A program made the translations under genes and the position numbers. Below the pieces are notes generated by a model, which searched no databases, had not been told where the DNA came from, and saw nothing but the letters and a program-made list of their open reading frames with translations. DNA of 64,000 nucleotides from Phoma sp. XZ068. Lineage: Eukaryota; Ascomycota; Dothideomycetes; Pleosporales; Didymellaceae. Below are positions 30,590 to 41,415 of this stretch, in pieces (the first letter of the stretch is position 1; each line of letters begins with the position of its first letter). The stretch spans positions 1,364,001 to 1,428,000 of the forward strand of contig RBKR01000002.1 in assembly GCA_004835665.1 (NCBI GenBank). The letters run 5' to 3'.

Positions 30590-31571
30590 TTATGTGCACG
30601 TTCCAAAATTCGACTGGCTAGCGAGTAACGATAGTTAGAGGTATATGACACGTTGTGGAAGACATTTGCTTACCAGCCTAGATATTTGGAGCACTCATAT
30701 TCGGACCTGCCACAGTAGCCAGCAGCAGAACAGCAGTCGCCATTCTTGCTACCCTTACATGTGTATCCGTTGTTGTACACACATGTACCGTCAGGGCTCA
30801 CACCTCCTGGGGGTTTGTTCCAAAGTGTAGCAGATGGTGGCAAGCTTGAAGTTGTGGAAGTCCCGAGACATGGTCCGCTCTGGCAACCAGTGGTGCAAAA
30901 TTGTGTTTGGTTGCCGCACTGGCCTGCCGTAGAACAACACAGGCCAAACTTGGGTGGGCAAGGCAGGTAGTCGTAGTCACGGCCGCATGTTCCATCTGTC
31001 GAGTATGGAAAGCCCCTTTCGCATGATCCATCCTGACAAGAGCCTTTACCGCAGAAAGACTCGCCGGAGCCACACCTGTGGTTCGAATCAGTACCAGTCT
31101 ATCACCGTAGGGGTAAACTCGAGGCGTGTCTACTTACTTTCCTGATCCGTTGCAACAATCCCCAAAAGTACTTCCAACACAGGTTACATTATAATTCATG
31201 TCTGCCGCACTGTCCATCTTTGGTAACCGGCGTCTGATTTTGCTTTTCTGGAGTTCAGAGTGTCAGCAGGCTTCCGTTGTTACATAATCTCTACCTTGTA
31301 GATTTACTTACGCCAGGAAACACAGTAGGTTTTCCCTGGTACGAAGTTCATGCAAGCCCGGACCAAGACCTGAGTTCGCAGTGATAAACTCATCCAGCGG
31401 AATCTTGAATTGAGCAAGGACATCATCGCAGCCTGTCCAGACGTCTGTCGTGTAGTTGAGGCGGCAAAGAGATGCACTGGCTTCTTGTCGGACGTGGACC
31501 GCAGGATGAGAGAGCTTATGCGCTGCAGAAGCAAAACCCTGTGCGCTCACAAAAGCCAACAGTGGAAGCAT
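30590..31571 (-). CDS. Secreted LysM plus hevein-type (ChtBD1) chitin-binding protein, probable frameshift
   Basis: Four exons: 31571-31312, one starting at 31242 or 31247 and ending at 31138, 31075-30674, 30617-30590. Introns two and three (31076-31137, 30618-30673) have clean GTAAG/AG signals. Exon 1 has a signal peptide (MLPLLAFVSAQGFASA) and a LysM-like segment (LCRLNYTTDVWTGCDDVLA, then LDEFITANSGLGPGL). Three hevein-like modules follow: one in exon 2 running into exon 3 (STFGDCCNGSGKCGSGESF), one in exon 3 (PKFGLCCSTAGQCGN), and one finished by exon 4 (NGDCCSAAGYCGRSEYEC). In exon 2 the usual opening DGQCG lies one frame away from the rest of its module. Either an upstream AAAAG acceptor bypasses it, losing a cysteine, or one base is inserted and the gene is damaged. 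Confidence 0.65.
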
Positions 31572-32280
31572 TTTGATGCTCTTCAGAAACACTGAATCTG
31601 CGGAAAAGGAATTGTCGGAATTTTGTGCTTTGAAATTCTGCAAGCGGAACGCTGACAACCTGTCTCAAGAGCTTGAACTGTGCGTGACCAGAGGGACGAA
31701 TATTACATTCAAGACGCTTTTGAGATTTTACAGGCATGGCAGTGCGCTGAATGCTCTTTGTCGATCACTCAAGCCGTGTCGGCGCATAGCACGAGTGGAA
31801 GCAGCACGAACAGCACCAGCGAGGTCACAAGCGTGGTCAATCACCCCTAGTGCCTACGGCAGGCCATCCTTTGCTGCACAATAGATTGAGATGTAAGCGG
31901 GCACAGTTCAGGTCATTTTATGCTACAGGAACATATCGCAAGGATACATCTGCACACTGACTTTCTTAGATCTAGGCTGACACCTAAACTTATTTTGTGT
32001 TGCATCCGAATATCAGAACCTTGACGACCCACTTCTTGATATGGCTAGAGAACGTGGCGATGGGTTGATCTACATCCTCAATATTTCTACCTACATCGGC
32101 TGGATTCTTGTGCCCGAAAGTAGGGGGCCGAATCCATATCATGGGTCCAGGAAGCCAAGAAGTACCTGATACTTGGCAGATACACGCTCGACAGACTCTT
32201 ATCAAACCGTCGTATGAGTAAACCCAAGTCTTTTTTGAATTGGTATCTCACACACTTTCCGCGATTCACGATCTCTCCAC
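31572..32280. other. Intergenic region between divergent chitin-related genes
   Basis: About 700 bp between the LysM/hevein gene (minus) and the NucA/NucB-like module (plus). It should contain both promoters. No gene seen. Confidence 0.5.
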
Positions 32281-33436
32281 GTGAAATTCAATAGAGTCTC
32301 GGTCATAGCGGGAGTTTTGCCAACAAGACATGCCTGTTGGCTTTTTGTTTGGCTGGTTTCTTTTCAAGCTATCCTTGTCTCAGGACAATGGGGACCAGTC
32401 TCTCAAGTCAGTGGTGTTGATACGTATCAAGCAACACCAGTTCAGGTAAGGTTGCAAACGCGTGATGCTCTTGTGCTGTGGCTAATGAAGGCGGATAGCA
32501 AAGGCCCCAGGGAATCCCAACGCTTATTTACAACTGCGCAAAAATGCCAGCCATCTGCACAAATGTTAATAGACGCAATCCTCTAACACCGCAACCTGGA
32601 AGCGGCTTCGGGCAACTCATCGGTGGACCAATCACGCTACATTTTGATACAGATGCAACAAGAAAGGACACAACGCGTAACTTTGCATGTCCGGGCAGTT
32701 GGAACAGAAACCAACCTTGTCCAGAGACCGCCCCGGCACAACCCCACACTGTTCCAAAAGGTGCCAGCTTAAACCGTGGGCCGTTCCCAGCTCGACCTCA
32801 CGGAGAATCCCGACAAAACAAGCAAAGAGGCGATACAGGCTATAACACGATTGCAAACGCGGCTGTTCAGCCTGCTGGTATGGTATGTTAGGGCTCTTCT
32901 GCTATATGCGAAGCTCGAAAAGCTTGCACTTCGCACAGGATTTGATTTCCTGTTCCGCTGAGACTGCATGCTAATGTTCTATCGCAGATATGGACGTGCG
33001 ATGAATGGCCAATGGTAACGTAGGCTTCTAAACTCTAGCCATTGAATCCGAACATTAACAGTCTGACAGAACCGTTGAGGGTGGAGCAGGAGCTACGGGT
33101 TACTGTGCACCATATGCTCACAGCTGCCTAACAACCGTGCCTCATGTTACTTACGTACGTTCTGAACAGAACTTCCACTCCGATGCTCAGAGCACCCTCC
33201 ATGTGCGTGTTGCAGACGTCAATAATGCTGGTTTGGCAAACGGGGTTTATAGGTTCCGTTCCAAGACGCTTTTTAATCCAGAAACTGATGATGCAGCTAC
33301 GGCAATTGAGTACAACATTGATCCGCAGACGGAATCGGTGAACGTGTGGCTGAGAAGAGAACTCGACCTTGAACCTCATCCAAACGCAATTTACCGAGTT
33401 CATGAGGGTTTCTACGACAATGGAACCATTAGGTAA
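32281..33436 (+). CDS. Secreted NucA/NucB-type nuclease-like module; start codon appears lost
   Basis: Four exons fit in phase 0 with consensus introns: 32281-32445, 32499-32882, 32988-33014 and 33062-33436, giving 316 codons without a stop. The N-terminus has a hydrophobic signal-like stretch (ACWLFVWLVSFQAILVSG). The core has IYNCAKMPAICTNVN, LHFDTDATRK and CPGSWNRNQPCPET. Tiny exon 3 (WTCDEWPM) joins VEGGAGATGYCAP in exon 4. The CDE-x-P followed by EGG is the pattern I associate with the NucA/NucB deoxyribonuclease domain of bacteria and secreted fungal proteins; it is from memory. The frame opens with GTG, not ATG, and an in-frame TGA lies at 32236, so the start is either mutated or in an unseen upstream exon. 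It may be the 5' part of the broken chitinase gene that follows. Confidence 0.5.
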
Positions 33437-33514
33437 AATTAAGGTTGAGCGATGAGGAAGTGAGTCTAAATATTGCAATACATATGGATGATTGCATCCT
33501 AAAACATTTACAGT

Positions 33515-35145
33515 CCGCCAAGATCTGCAAAAGAGCAATGCAATTGAAAAGACGCCAGGAGGACGAAGAGGTGCTACAAGAACGACCAGGAGGATAGTCC
33601 AAGCCATCAGCGCAGCAGAATTTCGTAACGCTACCAAGGCCCCCTCCTTTGCCTATCATTGAGATAGCCCATGACTTCATCAATGACCAGGCTGGTGTAG
33701 AAAATGGTTCAACGTACATCATGCGTGTGCTCGAATCAAGTAACGCTACATTTTTGCCAACCGAGACTGAGTTTACAAACGCTACTCTCAACACAAGAGA
33801 CCTTGTGTCTCCGGCGTATGTCCTTGAGCCACTCACCGGCCGAAGGATTTTCGGTGTCTCGGGTATCAGTCCTGGTTTCCTTGACTTCGCATCGTTGCCA
33901 GAGATGAAAGGAATGGCTAAACGCCAATCTGCAAAACGACAATGCGACGCGTCAACACCTTGTCCAGATGGCAGTTGCTGCAACAAGAGTGGAAGATGTG
34001 GTTTTGGAAAAGAGAATTGTGGGGATGGCTGCCAATCGAATTGTAAGAGCCTCACTAAACATCATCATGGCTTGACTGACTGTCTGTAAGGCGATGCAAA
34101 GGCTTTCTGCGGCAAAGACAGCGAGGGCGGAAACTCAAAGTGTCCGTTGAATGTCTGCTGTAGCTTCTACGGCTATTGCGGTGTAAGTGCTGGGAATCTC
34201 CTGCTCCATCTAATCACATTGTTAAGTATTTCACTTAGGTTGAAACGGAATTCTGCCTCGGAAACGGCCCGACACAGCCTTGCCAGACTGGTATGGGAAG
34301 CTGTGAAGTTAAGGCAGCTCTGACATGCGGCGGCGCAACATCTGCGGGGCGCAGCATCGGATATTATCGTGAGTCCCAAAAACTCTGTTCATGCCCATAC
34401 CAGCACCGCTGACAGATTGAGAAGGGTGGCAACGTTCGCGATAGGCAGTGCAATCGCATCTCGCTTCAGGACATCAACACTAAAGGGCTCACTTACCTAG
34501 GTTTTGCGTTCGCAACTATTGATCCTAATACGTTCGAGGTGTTTCCGGCCAACTCAGCAGACCCGGACCTATATAAAGAGTTTATAGGACTGGAGTCCGC
34601 TGCAGACGTGGATTGCTCTTGGCGGCTGGGATTTCAACGACCCTGGTCCAACAAGGACTACTTTCAGTAACCTGGCCCGTACTGCTGCTCGCCGTGCACG
34701 ATTGATCACATCTTTGAAAGCTTTTCTGACGAAGTATGGCTTTCAAGGGGTTGATATAGATTGGGAATAGTAAGTATTCTCTACTACCTTGGTCATCAGG
34801 TGGACATATTCTAATCACTTACGTGAATGCAGTCCCGGGACCCCACCAATGGTGACGGGTACGGCGCGTACTGCGTGGGTGCGCTGGGATGCTTCCTGCA
34901 TATTTACATCTCAGTGACAGCCATCAATGGATGTAAGTGGAAGATGGAGGGCAGTGGAGCGAATCAGGAGTGTGGCAGGATTCTGAGGGCTGTGAATGAA
35001 TGTGACCAGAGTAGTACCGAGCATAAACAAGGAGGTACAGTGGAAAGCAACTGTGTGCAGTGGAAGATTGGTAAGTCAAGCTACATAGGCTCCATTAAGA
35101 AGGCAAGGCTAACGGTCATTAGACCCTAATGCGTACTGGGGATAA
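33515..35145 (+). pseudogene. Broken class V (GH18) chitinase, killer-toxin-like subgroup
   Basis: Successive pieces of a modular subgroup-C chitinase can be followed on the plus strand. There is a linker region (IIEIAHDFINDQAGVENGST), a hevein-type domain (DASTPCPDGSCCNKSGRCG, continued after intron 34044-34090 by PLNVCCSFYGYCG), then the start of the GH18 barrel (GLTYLGFAFATIDP) and its active-site strand GVDIDWE with the DxDxE motif. The reading frame breaks at least at 33560-33600 (TAG 33595), between 34376 and 34430, and near 34600. Directly after DIDWE, around 34770-34840, sequence jumps to the conserved C-terminal region (CVGALGCFL; VESNCVQWKI) with a final intron at 35071-35122 and stop at 35143. 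Most of the barrel beyond strand 4 is missing. Such enzymes hydrolyse chitin; this copy cannot encode an active one. Confidence 0.75.
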
Positions 35146-37040
35146 TATATAAATGGTGGAGACACATAGGGTTTACATCTGGCATTCTGATTTACAACAA
35201 GTATTAGATGATGAGACCAAGTCCAAACCCAGAGCCGAGTTAGCTACAATGTACATTCGCTTTTTGTTTCCCTCTGCTTCTCGCTCTCGATGAAGCCCGT
35301 ACTAGTCTGCTCCAATCCGACGTCATCTAAGAACCCTGCTCTTTCGCGCGTGCTGTATCGTATGTCTCGGGCCAGCTTTACACGACCTTCTGAATGCCTT
35401 TATTAGTTTTTTCCTGTGACTCTTGATTGACCCGTCTTGCTGGCGATTTTCTCAAGTGCGTCTGGAGAATCTCCCTACTTGTTGCTGTGCAGCAAGGTAA
35501 GTGGTAAATGGGGTCCTAGCGAATATCTGCTATTGTATGTTTTTGGCCAGCTTTTTGTCCAATATTAGTTCCATATCTCTCTACAGCTCTCATCCTGCTT
35601 TTTGTTTGTGGAGTCAACATCAACGAACGGTCCACTCAAGATTATGGGGCCTTCAGGCACAACACAATGACTCGATGACGCTAAGAGCGAACAATTCTGC
35701 AGTAGGTCTCAATTTTTGTCACGAATGTTGACGTTCACAATGACCTGCACTTTCGGTAGTGCGCCTTGGCATTCCCTCTGCGTCTCGAACCCTCGTGGAG
35801 TTCTTCTACGCCACCACCATGACACCATCACGAGATCCGGTGGATCTACCCGCCACTAACAAAACAAGAGCAACAAGCAGGCGGACCGTGGCATGCGGTA
35901 AAAGGCACGTTTCCAGGGCGATATGAACTCAAATCTCGCATTCGCATCGCTCAAGAAATGCGAGGCAGTTGGCTACAGGGTCTGGAACGATCAATTGCCT
36001 GAAGCAGTCGCATCCTGATGTGAAATGCGAATTTGAATCTGATTGCAAATTACAGATCTGTTGAAACTGTAAGAGATGGACTGTCAAAGGGAATTCTGAA
36101 CCTTGTTAGGCTGTCGGAAGTTCCTGAAACAGTCGGATGGTTGTCAGAAGATGACCGGTGAGGCTGTACGGCACTAGACCATAACCAATTTCAAACTGAA
36201 CAGTTTCACGCCGCGTTACTGAAACGCTCACAACGAGCTGGCCGAAAGGGTATTTTTCGCGAGAAGGTACTTTGAAAATGTACCAGTCGGATAATTCATT
36301 TGTACGCATCCAATGACGATTACGCAGACTTGCAACCACTTCTATCGTTGAAGACCCACAAGGACCACTGTCCGCGTGCGATCGTCACCTATGCGTTGCA
36401 CTCATCAGAAACTTCTTCGAACAAACAATACTCAAATCTTTTGTTTGGATCGCCAAGTATAGCACGCGGCTTGGCTCCTGATACAATCCGAGTCCCCAGA
36501 TGCTAAACGTCAATGCGCGTCTCCGACAACGCGATTTTGTTCCGCCGACGCGTTTGCAAGCACTGCCGCTGGAGCAGAACCATTCGCGAGTCTGGAGAAG
36601 GTCTTGCCGTAGCGCGCATCCTTGCCAAAGTGATCATAGTGGGTCCATTAGGGAGATCGTTCGACCAGCATTGTCTCAAACCTCGCCTCCACGTCAGTGC
36701 ACGAGGTATCACAGTACCTTTCCTCATGTTTGGAAACCTGGTTCAATGCCATGCAGCCTAGCCTACGGCAATTCGCAGTGGCGAATGCTTGTGCATGGCT
36801 AAGCTTTGCGTAGCCGCAACGGCGGTGCAACCCACATATAAGATGACAACCTCACCCTCTGCAACGATCATCAACAACTTCAACATTTCCAGGCTCGTTT
36901 TCCCATTCCTTCTTACTAATTTATTTCTTGCGCCGGCCGCTTGTTTAATCAGATCGAATTCTATCACGCCCACCAGCATTCTTCAGACCTTCCTTATCAA
37001 CAACTTTTAATAACTTCAAGTCCTTCACAAACCATCCACA
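35146..37040. other. Gene-poor intergenic region
   Basis: About 1.9 kb. A 77-codon minus frame at 36106-36339 looks weakly coding-like but I recognise nothing in it. The last few hundred bases are the Egh16-like gene's promoter and leader; CATATAAG at about 36834 is a possible TATA element. Confidence 0.45.
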
Positions 37041-38031
37041 ATGCGTTACTCTATCGCTTTCGCCGCCGCTGCTCTTGCCAGCTCCGTTTCTGCTCACGGT
37101 GTCATCTCCCAGGTCCAGGGCGCCAACAATGTTGTCATGCCTGGGCTCTCTGTCATTGACGGTACTCCCCGTGACTCTGGCAACCCTCTTTCTGGATCCG
37201 AGGCCGATACCTCCATCATCCGCACCAAGGAGATGGGTGGCAAGGCCTCTGCTCTCGGCCGCACACAGGGTGGCGGTCCCGTCGACGCTGGTGCTGCCAT
37301 TGCTATGTTCATGGGTACCGGTGCTACCGGCGGCGCTGCTGGAGGCGCTACCGCTGCTGGAGGTGCTACCAAGGGCGCTGCCGGAGCCGGTAACACTGCC
37401 GCCAACGCTGCTACCCAGAAGCGCGGTCTTCTCGACGCCCTGACCGGTGGCGCTGGCGGTGGCGCTGGCGGCAAGGCTGCTGGTGGCGCTGCTGCTGGCA
37501 CCAAGACCCCCAAGGGTACCAAGGAGCAGGGTGTTGCCGCTGCTGCTGGCACGGGTGCCACTCAAGGTCTCCCTACCACTGCCGATGATGGCACTATCAC
37601 CATGACCTTCCACCAGGTTAACCAGGACGGTGCCGGTCCCCTCACTGCCCAGATCGATGCTACCTCCGGCGGTACCGACCCTGCTGCTTTCCAGGATGCC
37701 ACCGTCACCCAGAACGTTCCTGGTATCGGTATCGGTGGTCTCTCTGCCGCCTCTGTTATGGACTTCCCCGTCAAGGTACGCTCACGTGCACCTCACTTTG
37801 CACGACATATGCTGATAATCACAGGTTCAAATGCCCCAGGGTATGACTTGCCAGGGTACCGCCGGTGGCGCCCAGAACGTCTGCATTGTTCGTATGCAGA
37901 ACGCCGCTCTCGCTGGTCCCTTCGGTGGTTCCGCTGCCTTCACGCAGTCCACCGCCGCCAAGAAGCGTGCCGTCGAGTACAACCTCCGCAAGCGCCACTT
38001 TGCCCGCGGTATCCTCGGCAAGCCCGAGTAA
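37041..38031 (+). CDS. Egh16-like secreted surface protein (appressorial MAS family)
   Basis: Exons 37041-37775 and 37825-38031, intron 37776-37824 (49 nt, GTACGC...CACAG, phase 0); 313 aa. A signal peptide (MRYSIAFAAAALASSVSA) is followed by the family opening HGVISQVQGANNVVMPGLSV. A long Gly/Ala-rich insert lies at about residues 93-180. The conserved second half begins DDGTITMTFHQVNQDGAGPL and ends, across the intron, with VQMPQGMTCQGTAGGAQN and the dibasic-rich tail KKRAVEYNLRKRHF. Related proteins (Egh16 of powdery mildew, MAS proteins of rice blast) are expressed during infection-structure formation; their biochemical role is unknown. The Gly/Ala insert makes this copy longer than the core family. 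The call is firm, function is not. Confidence 0.86.
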
Positions 38032-38889
38032 GTAGTTCGCTCAAGTGGGGTGCATTGGTTGGAAGAAGCTTTGGTAATTACTGGGCATCGAGGATATGAG
38101 CTGATAGAGTGCTGAGTTACCTACTAGAGGTACCAAGGCCCGCTCCTTATTGTAACTCACCCATACCCTCATTTTAGTGTTTGTTGTCGCTGTATTTAGT
38201 ATGAAGGATTGGGAACCGCATGATATATAATGTTGTGGTAGTGTAAATAAAGCGAGTCTGGATCTGTTCAATATTTGGTTTTGACTTGAATTGTGATTAT
38301 TTTACCTTACCAACCGTTTGTATTAACAATCTTCAGGTTTTCTCACTTCACCAAACATAAACACATGCAGATTGAATTTGAAAGTGCAATTAGACTTTCG
38401 GTAGCTCCACTTAGTGTTCGTCAGATCGTCCCGGCTGGGAAACATGCAGAAACCGCGCACGTCTCACAAAGCTTCTTCCAAAGCTTATGGTGAAACAAGG
38501 GAGGTAAACTTCTAATACAACAACCTCGGCCGTTTTTGTCGTTTGCAATGAAAAAAAACTTCAATTTTTTAAGTAAGCACGTTACAAAGGCAGGAATATC
38601 CCGTTAGTGGAAAACATTGAACTAACGATATGGTTTCCTTCAATTGCATAAAACGGTGATTTGTCCGATGGATCGTCACACAAGTTGTTACAGTCATGTT
38701 CAAGCTATTTGGAAGTCATCTCTGTGGACAATGCATAGACAGGATCTGGTTACTTGACAGTAACGTTTGAGCGGTTTCCCTTCGCACAAAGGCTAAACGA
38801 CTCAAAAGGCGCAACTGTCTTCATAAGTATCGTGTCTGCGTAACTTGGTGTTGTATCAATGCGTCCAGTAGCCTGCGGAGCTCGCTCAT
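38032..38889. other. Intergenic region, no gene seen
   Basis: About 860 bp, AT-rich. It holds the Egh16-like 3' flank with several AATAAA-like stretches (for example around 38246-38252). Nothing else recognisable. Confidence 0.5.
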
Positions 38890-39790
38890 CTACACGTTTA
38901 ATTGGTAAGATGACCTGTGGCGGTTGTGCCCCAATGGCCGCGGCTGAGCCCAGCCTGCGCTTGGCGGGTCCGTCAGGCTATACATCTCGTTCACATCCGT
39001 GAAGACGTCTGCGTTCGTGCGACAGCCGTAAGGCAGCGGGACTCCCGGTCGGGCGTGCCATTCCCCCCCAAGATTCCGACGAGCGAACGCGCGCTTGCGT
39101 CGCCAATCCTTCGCCCGCTGATCATGCACCTTCTTCAGCACCCTTTGATAATTTCTCTGGTCATCTAGCCTTTGCTGAGAAATGATTATATCTCGGTATT
39201 GTGCGACTTTCTTTTGTGTCAAGTTATAGAGCTGGAAGATCCTATCGTCCAAATTTGGATGAACTGTATCCTCTGCGTCACTACAGTAGGATCTGTAAGA
39301 GGAGGTACTCTAATTTTGAGTCAGAGATAAGGCTGTGGGCGTGATCGTACCCGATATTCGTTGCCAAGCTGATCATGACCTCCTCGTCATCAACCCGGGA
39401 GTGTACGAGGATTAGTATATCACGCTAGACAACTAGAGCAAGAGGCAGGTAACAAAAGATTGCCACCCATGAAGTGCTAGAAAGATTTTGGACTAAAGTC
39501 TCGACGAGCGTAAGAGACGGAACTGTAGGGGAGAAGAGGGAATCGAAGAGGCTTTCGCCGTCAGTGTCGGAGAGAAAGCCACACTCGCCCCGTTCAGTAC
39601 CAGAGCTTGAGGGTGAGCTTGAAGCAATTATAGTGCCTGTCGCTTGTTCTGTTGCAAGACTGGACCACATTTTGGATCTACTGAAATCCGACGTTGGACT
39701 CGATGATGCTTTTGAGTACGGTGAGTCCAGGTTGATGATAAACGGTTCAATTGTAGCTTCTGGCTCGGTCATCGACGAAATGCCCTCCAT
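38890..39790 (-). CDS. Hypothetical protein, tentative multi-exon model
   Basis: Two coding-like blocks on the minus strand could belong together. The first starts at ATG 39790 (MEGISSMTEPEATIEPFIIN) and is Ser-rich and acidic until about 39450. The second runs from about 39305 to stop 38890 and contains a basic helical stretch (NLTQKKVAQYRDIIISQQRL, KKVHDQRAKDWRRKRAFARR). An intron with GTACGA, a CTGAC branch and AATTAG (about 39306-39346) fits the second block in frame, but the middle of the model is not resolved. The opposite strand also has an open frame over the first block. No known family. Confidence 0.3.
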
Positions 39791-40378
39791 TGTAATCGAT
39801 GACGGATGTTTAGCTGCTTGTAGATATTTAGGGCGCACATTCGGATCTCATATAACTTTTCGAGTGCTCCGCTTGGACGGTGAAAGCATCGCGGTAATGT
39901 CGCATACTGTTGCAGATCCTTGTGAGGAGATACAGACAGCAAAGTAATGATGTTCATAAACATGGAACACAGGGATGACAAAACCTCCATCCTAGACAGC
40001 ATTGTGTAGTTCACATTGTGTATTCTCTACAGCGGTCGCCAGGATCGGTCGATGCACAGGCCATTTGATGGATTGGAAGGACGCAAATTATATGCTCATC
40101 TTGTGGCCTCACATGAAGTAACCGGTGAATGAGTTTTGCAAAATTCTTCTTGTGCTGCTCAAAAGCGGGCAGTACTTGATCGGTCGTACATCGACAAGGT
40201 TTTGTGGTGTGATGATCGTCTGTGTCGTGGACTCTTGCAATCTTCTTGGAAACGTAAATGTTATGAGCAAGACTGCCATTTGAGTCTCTGGCGAACACTC
40301 TAGACTCGACAGAGGATCGAGAATGGATCGTTGCCTGCCCCTACTCTTGCACTGGTCTTGGTCGCCTCGCTGAATTGC
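39791..40378. other. Intergenic region, no gene seen
   Basis: About 590 bp between the tentative hypothetical gene and the EFM7 stop. Short frames only. Confidence 0.45.
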
Positions 40379-41415
40379 TCAGCTCGACCATGTGAGCTCA
40401 TAACCATACACTGTACGACGAAGAAGCTCATCCTGAATCAAGATCAGCACTTGAACATCAAGTCAGATAAGGCATTACGTACTCCTGGGTCTTCGTCGAA
40501 CATCACCTTATCCATGATCTTCTCCAGGGTCTTGGTCACAGTAAAACCAGCCTCACGGGCCAAGTCAAAGAAAGCTAGGTCCTTTTCGAGAAGCCATGGC
40601 CGATATGGTGTAAAGAAAACATAGGCTTTGGAACTCGGTCCTTTCTTCAAGGTCAACTCCACCGTTTTGATGAGCTTTGTGTGTTCAGAGTGGTTGAATA
40701 GGAGATCTGCAAGGATAAGTACATCGAAGACTCCATCGTTGTCCAGATGGCTCGTCACAGTTTCGGTCGAAGCCCCCCACAGGTAGCCCTAGATAATTAG
40801 TGATGATGCAAGAAACGGAGAAGATCTGCTGACCTCTGCAGCAATCTTCCTTGGCGTAGGCAATAGATCACAATGATCGATGTTGTACCGGAGGTTCTCA
40901 ATAAGATCGGAGTCAGGATAGTCCGTTACTACCACCTGTGAAGCTCCATTGATGGAACAGACAAGACTGGGAAGTCCAGCCCCGGCACCAAGTTCAAGCA
41001 CTGTCTTTCCCTTAACAAGGCTGTCTGCATGCTCTTCCAGATAAGCTGAAATTGTTCGCCCAGCGTTCCATAGAAAGTGTCCCTGTATGCGTCAGCGAGT
41101 GTGCCGTGATAGCCGTTGGCAGTGCCATGAAACAGAGATGTTTGGTCTCGTCTCAATGTCTAAACGACACCAAGCATGGAAGCCTTCCAGAACAAAATTG
41201 CGGGGAAGGAAAATGACCAAGTGAAGGCCCTTGCTCCTGCTCAAAACAACAGGACGTTGAAGTCTTACCCACAGCGGATTATGGCCCACCAATCGCACAG
41301 TAAATTCTTTCCCCGATAACAGCTGATGAGTAGCAAAGGTGGCCTCTTTCTCGGGTTCAAAGTAATCAGCCGGCTCCTGGAAGAGGTCTAAACCTCCCTC
41401 GTCATCTGAAGCCAT
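40379..41415 (-). CDS. EFM7: EFM7/NNT1-type protein N-methyltransferase
   Basis: Four exons: 41415-41269, 41082-40834, 40788-40483, 40432-40379; introns of 186, 45 and 50 nt; 251 aa. This is a SAM-dependent seven-beta-strand methyltransferase; yeast Efm7 modifies the N-terminal Gly and adjacent Lys of elongation factor 1-alpha. The family opening (DLFQEPADYFEPEKEATFAT), then RLVGHNPLW joined to GHFLWNAGRT, is characteristic. The SAM motif is VLELGAGAGLPSLV (residues about 77-90), with the acidic ligand in VVVTDYPDSDLIENLRYNID and motif DVLILADLLFNHSEH. The last intron (GTACGT...TTCAG) joins DEDPG to DELLRRTVYGYELTW. Each join keeps frame and the reading agrees with the family throughout. Confidence 0.92.

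Noticed and set aside
31070..31100. GGTTCGAATC, resembling a tRNA B-box
   Set aside because: It falls across an exon-intron boundary of the hevein gene; no A-box or cloverleaf could be drawn around it.
39474..39947. 157-codon plus frame opposite the tentative hypothetical gene
   Set aside because: No evidence favours it: no domain and no splice continuation, while the minus-strand block can connect to a downstream exon. Both remain weak.
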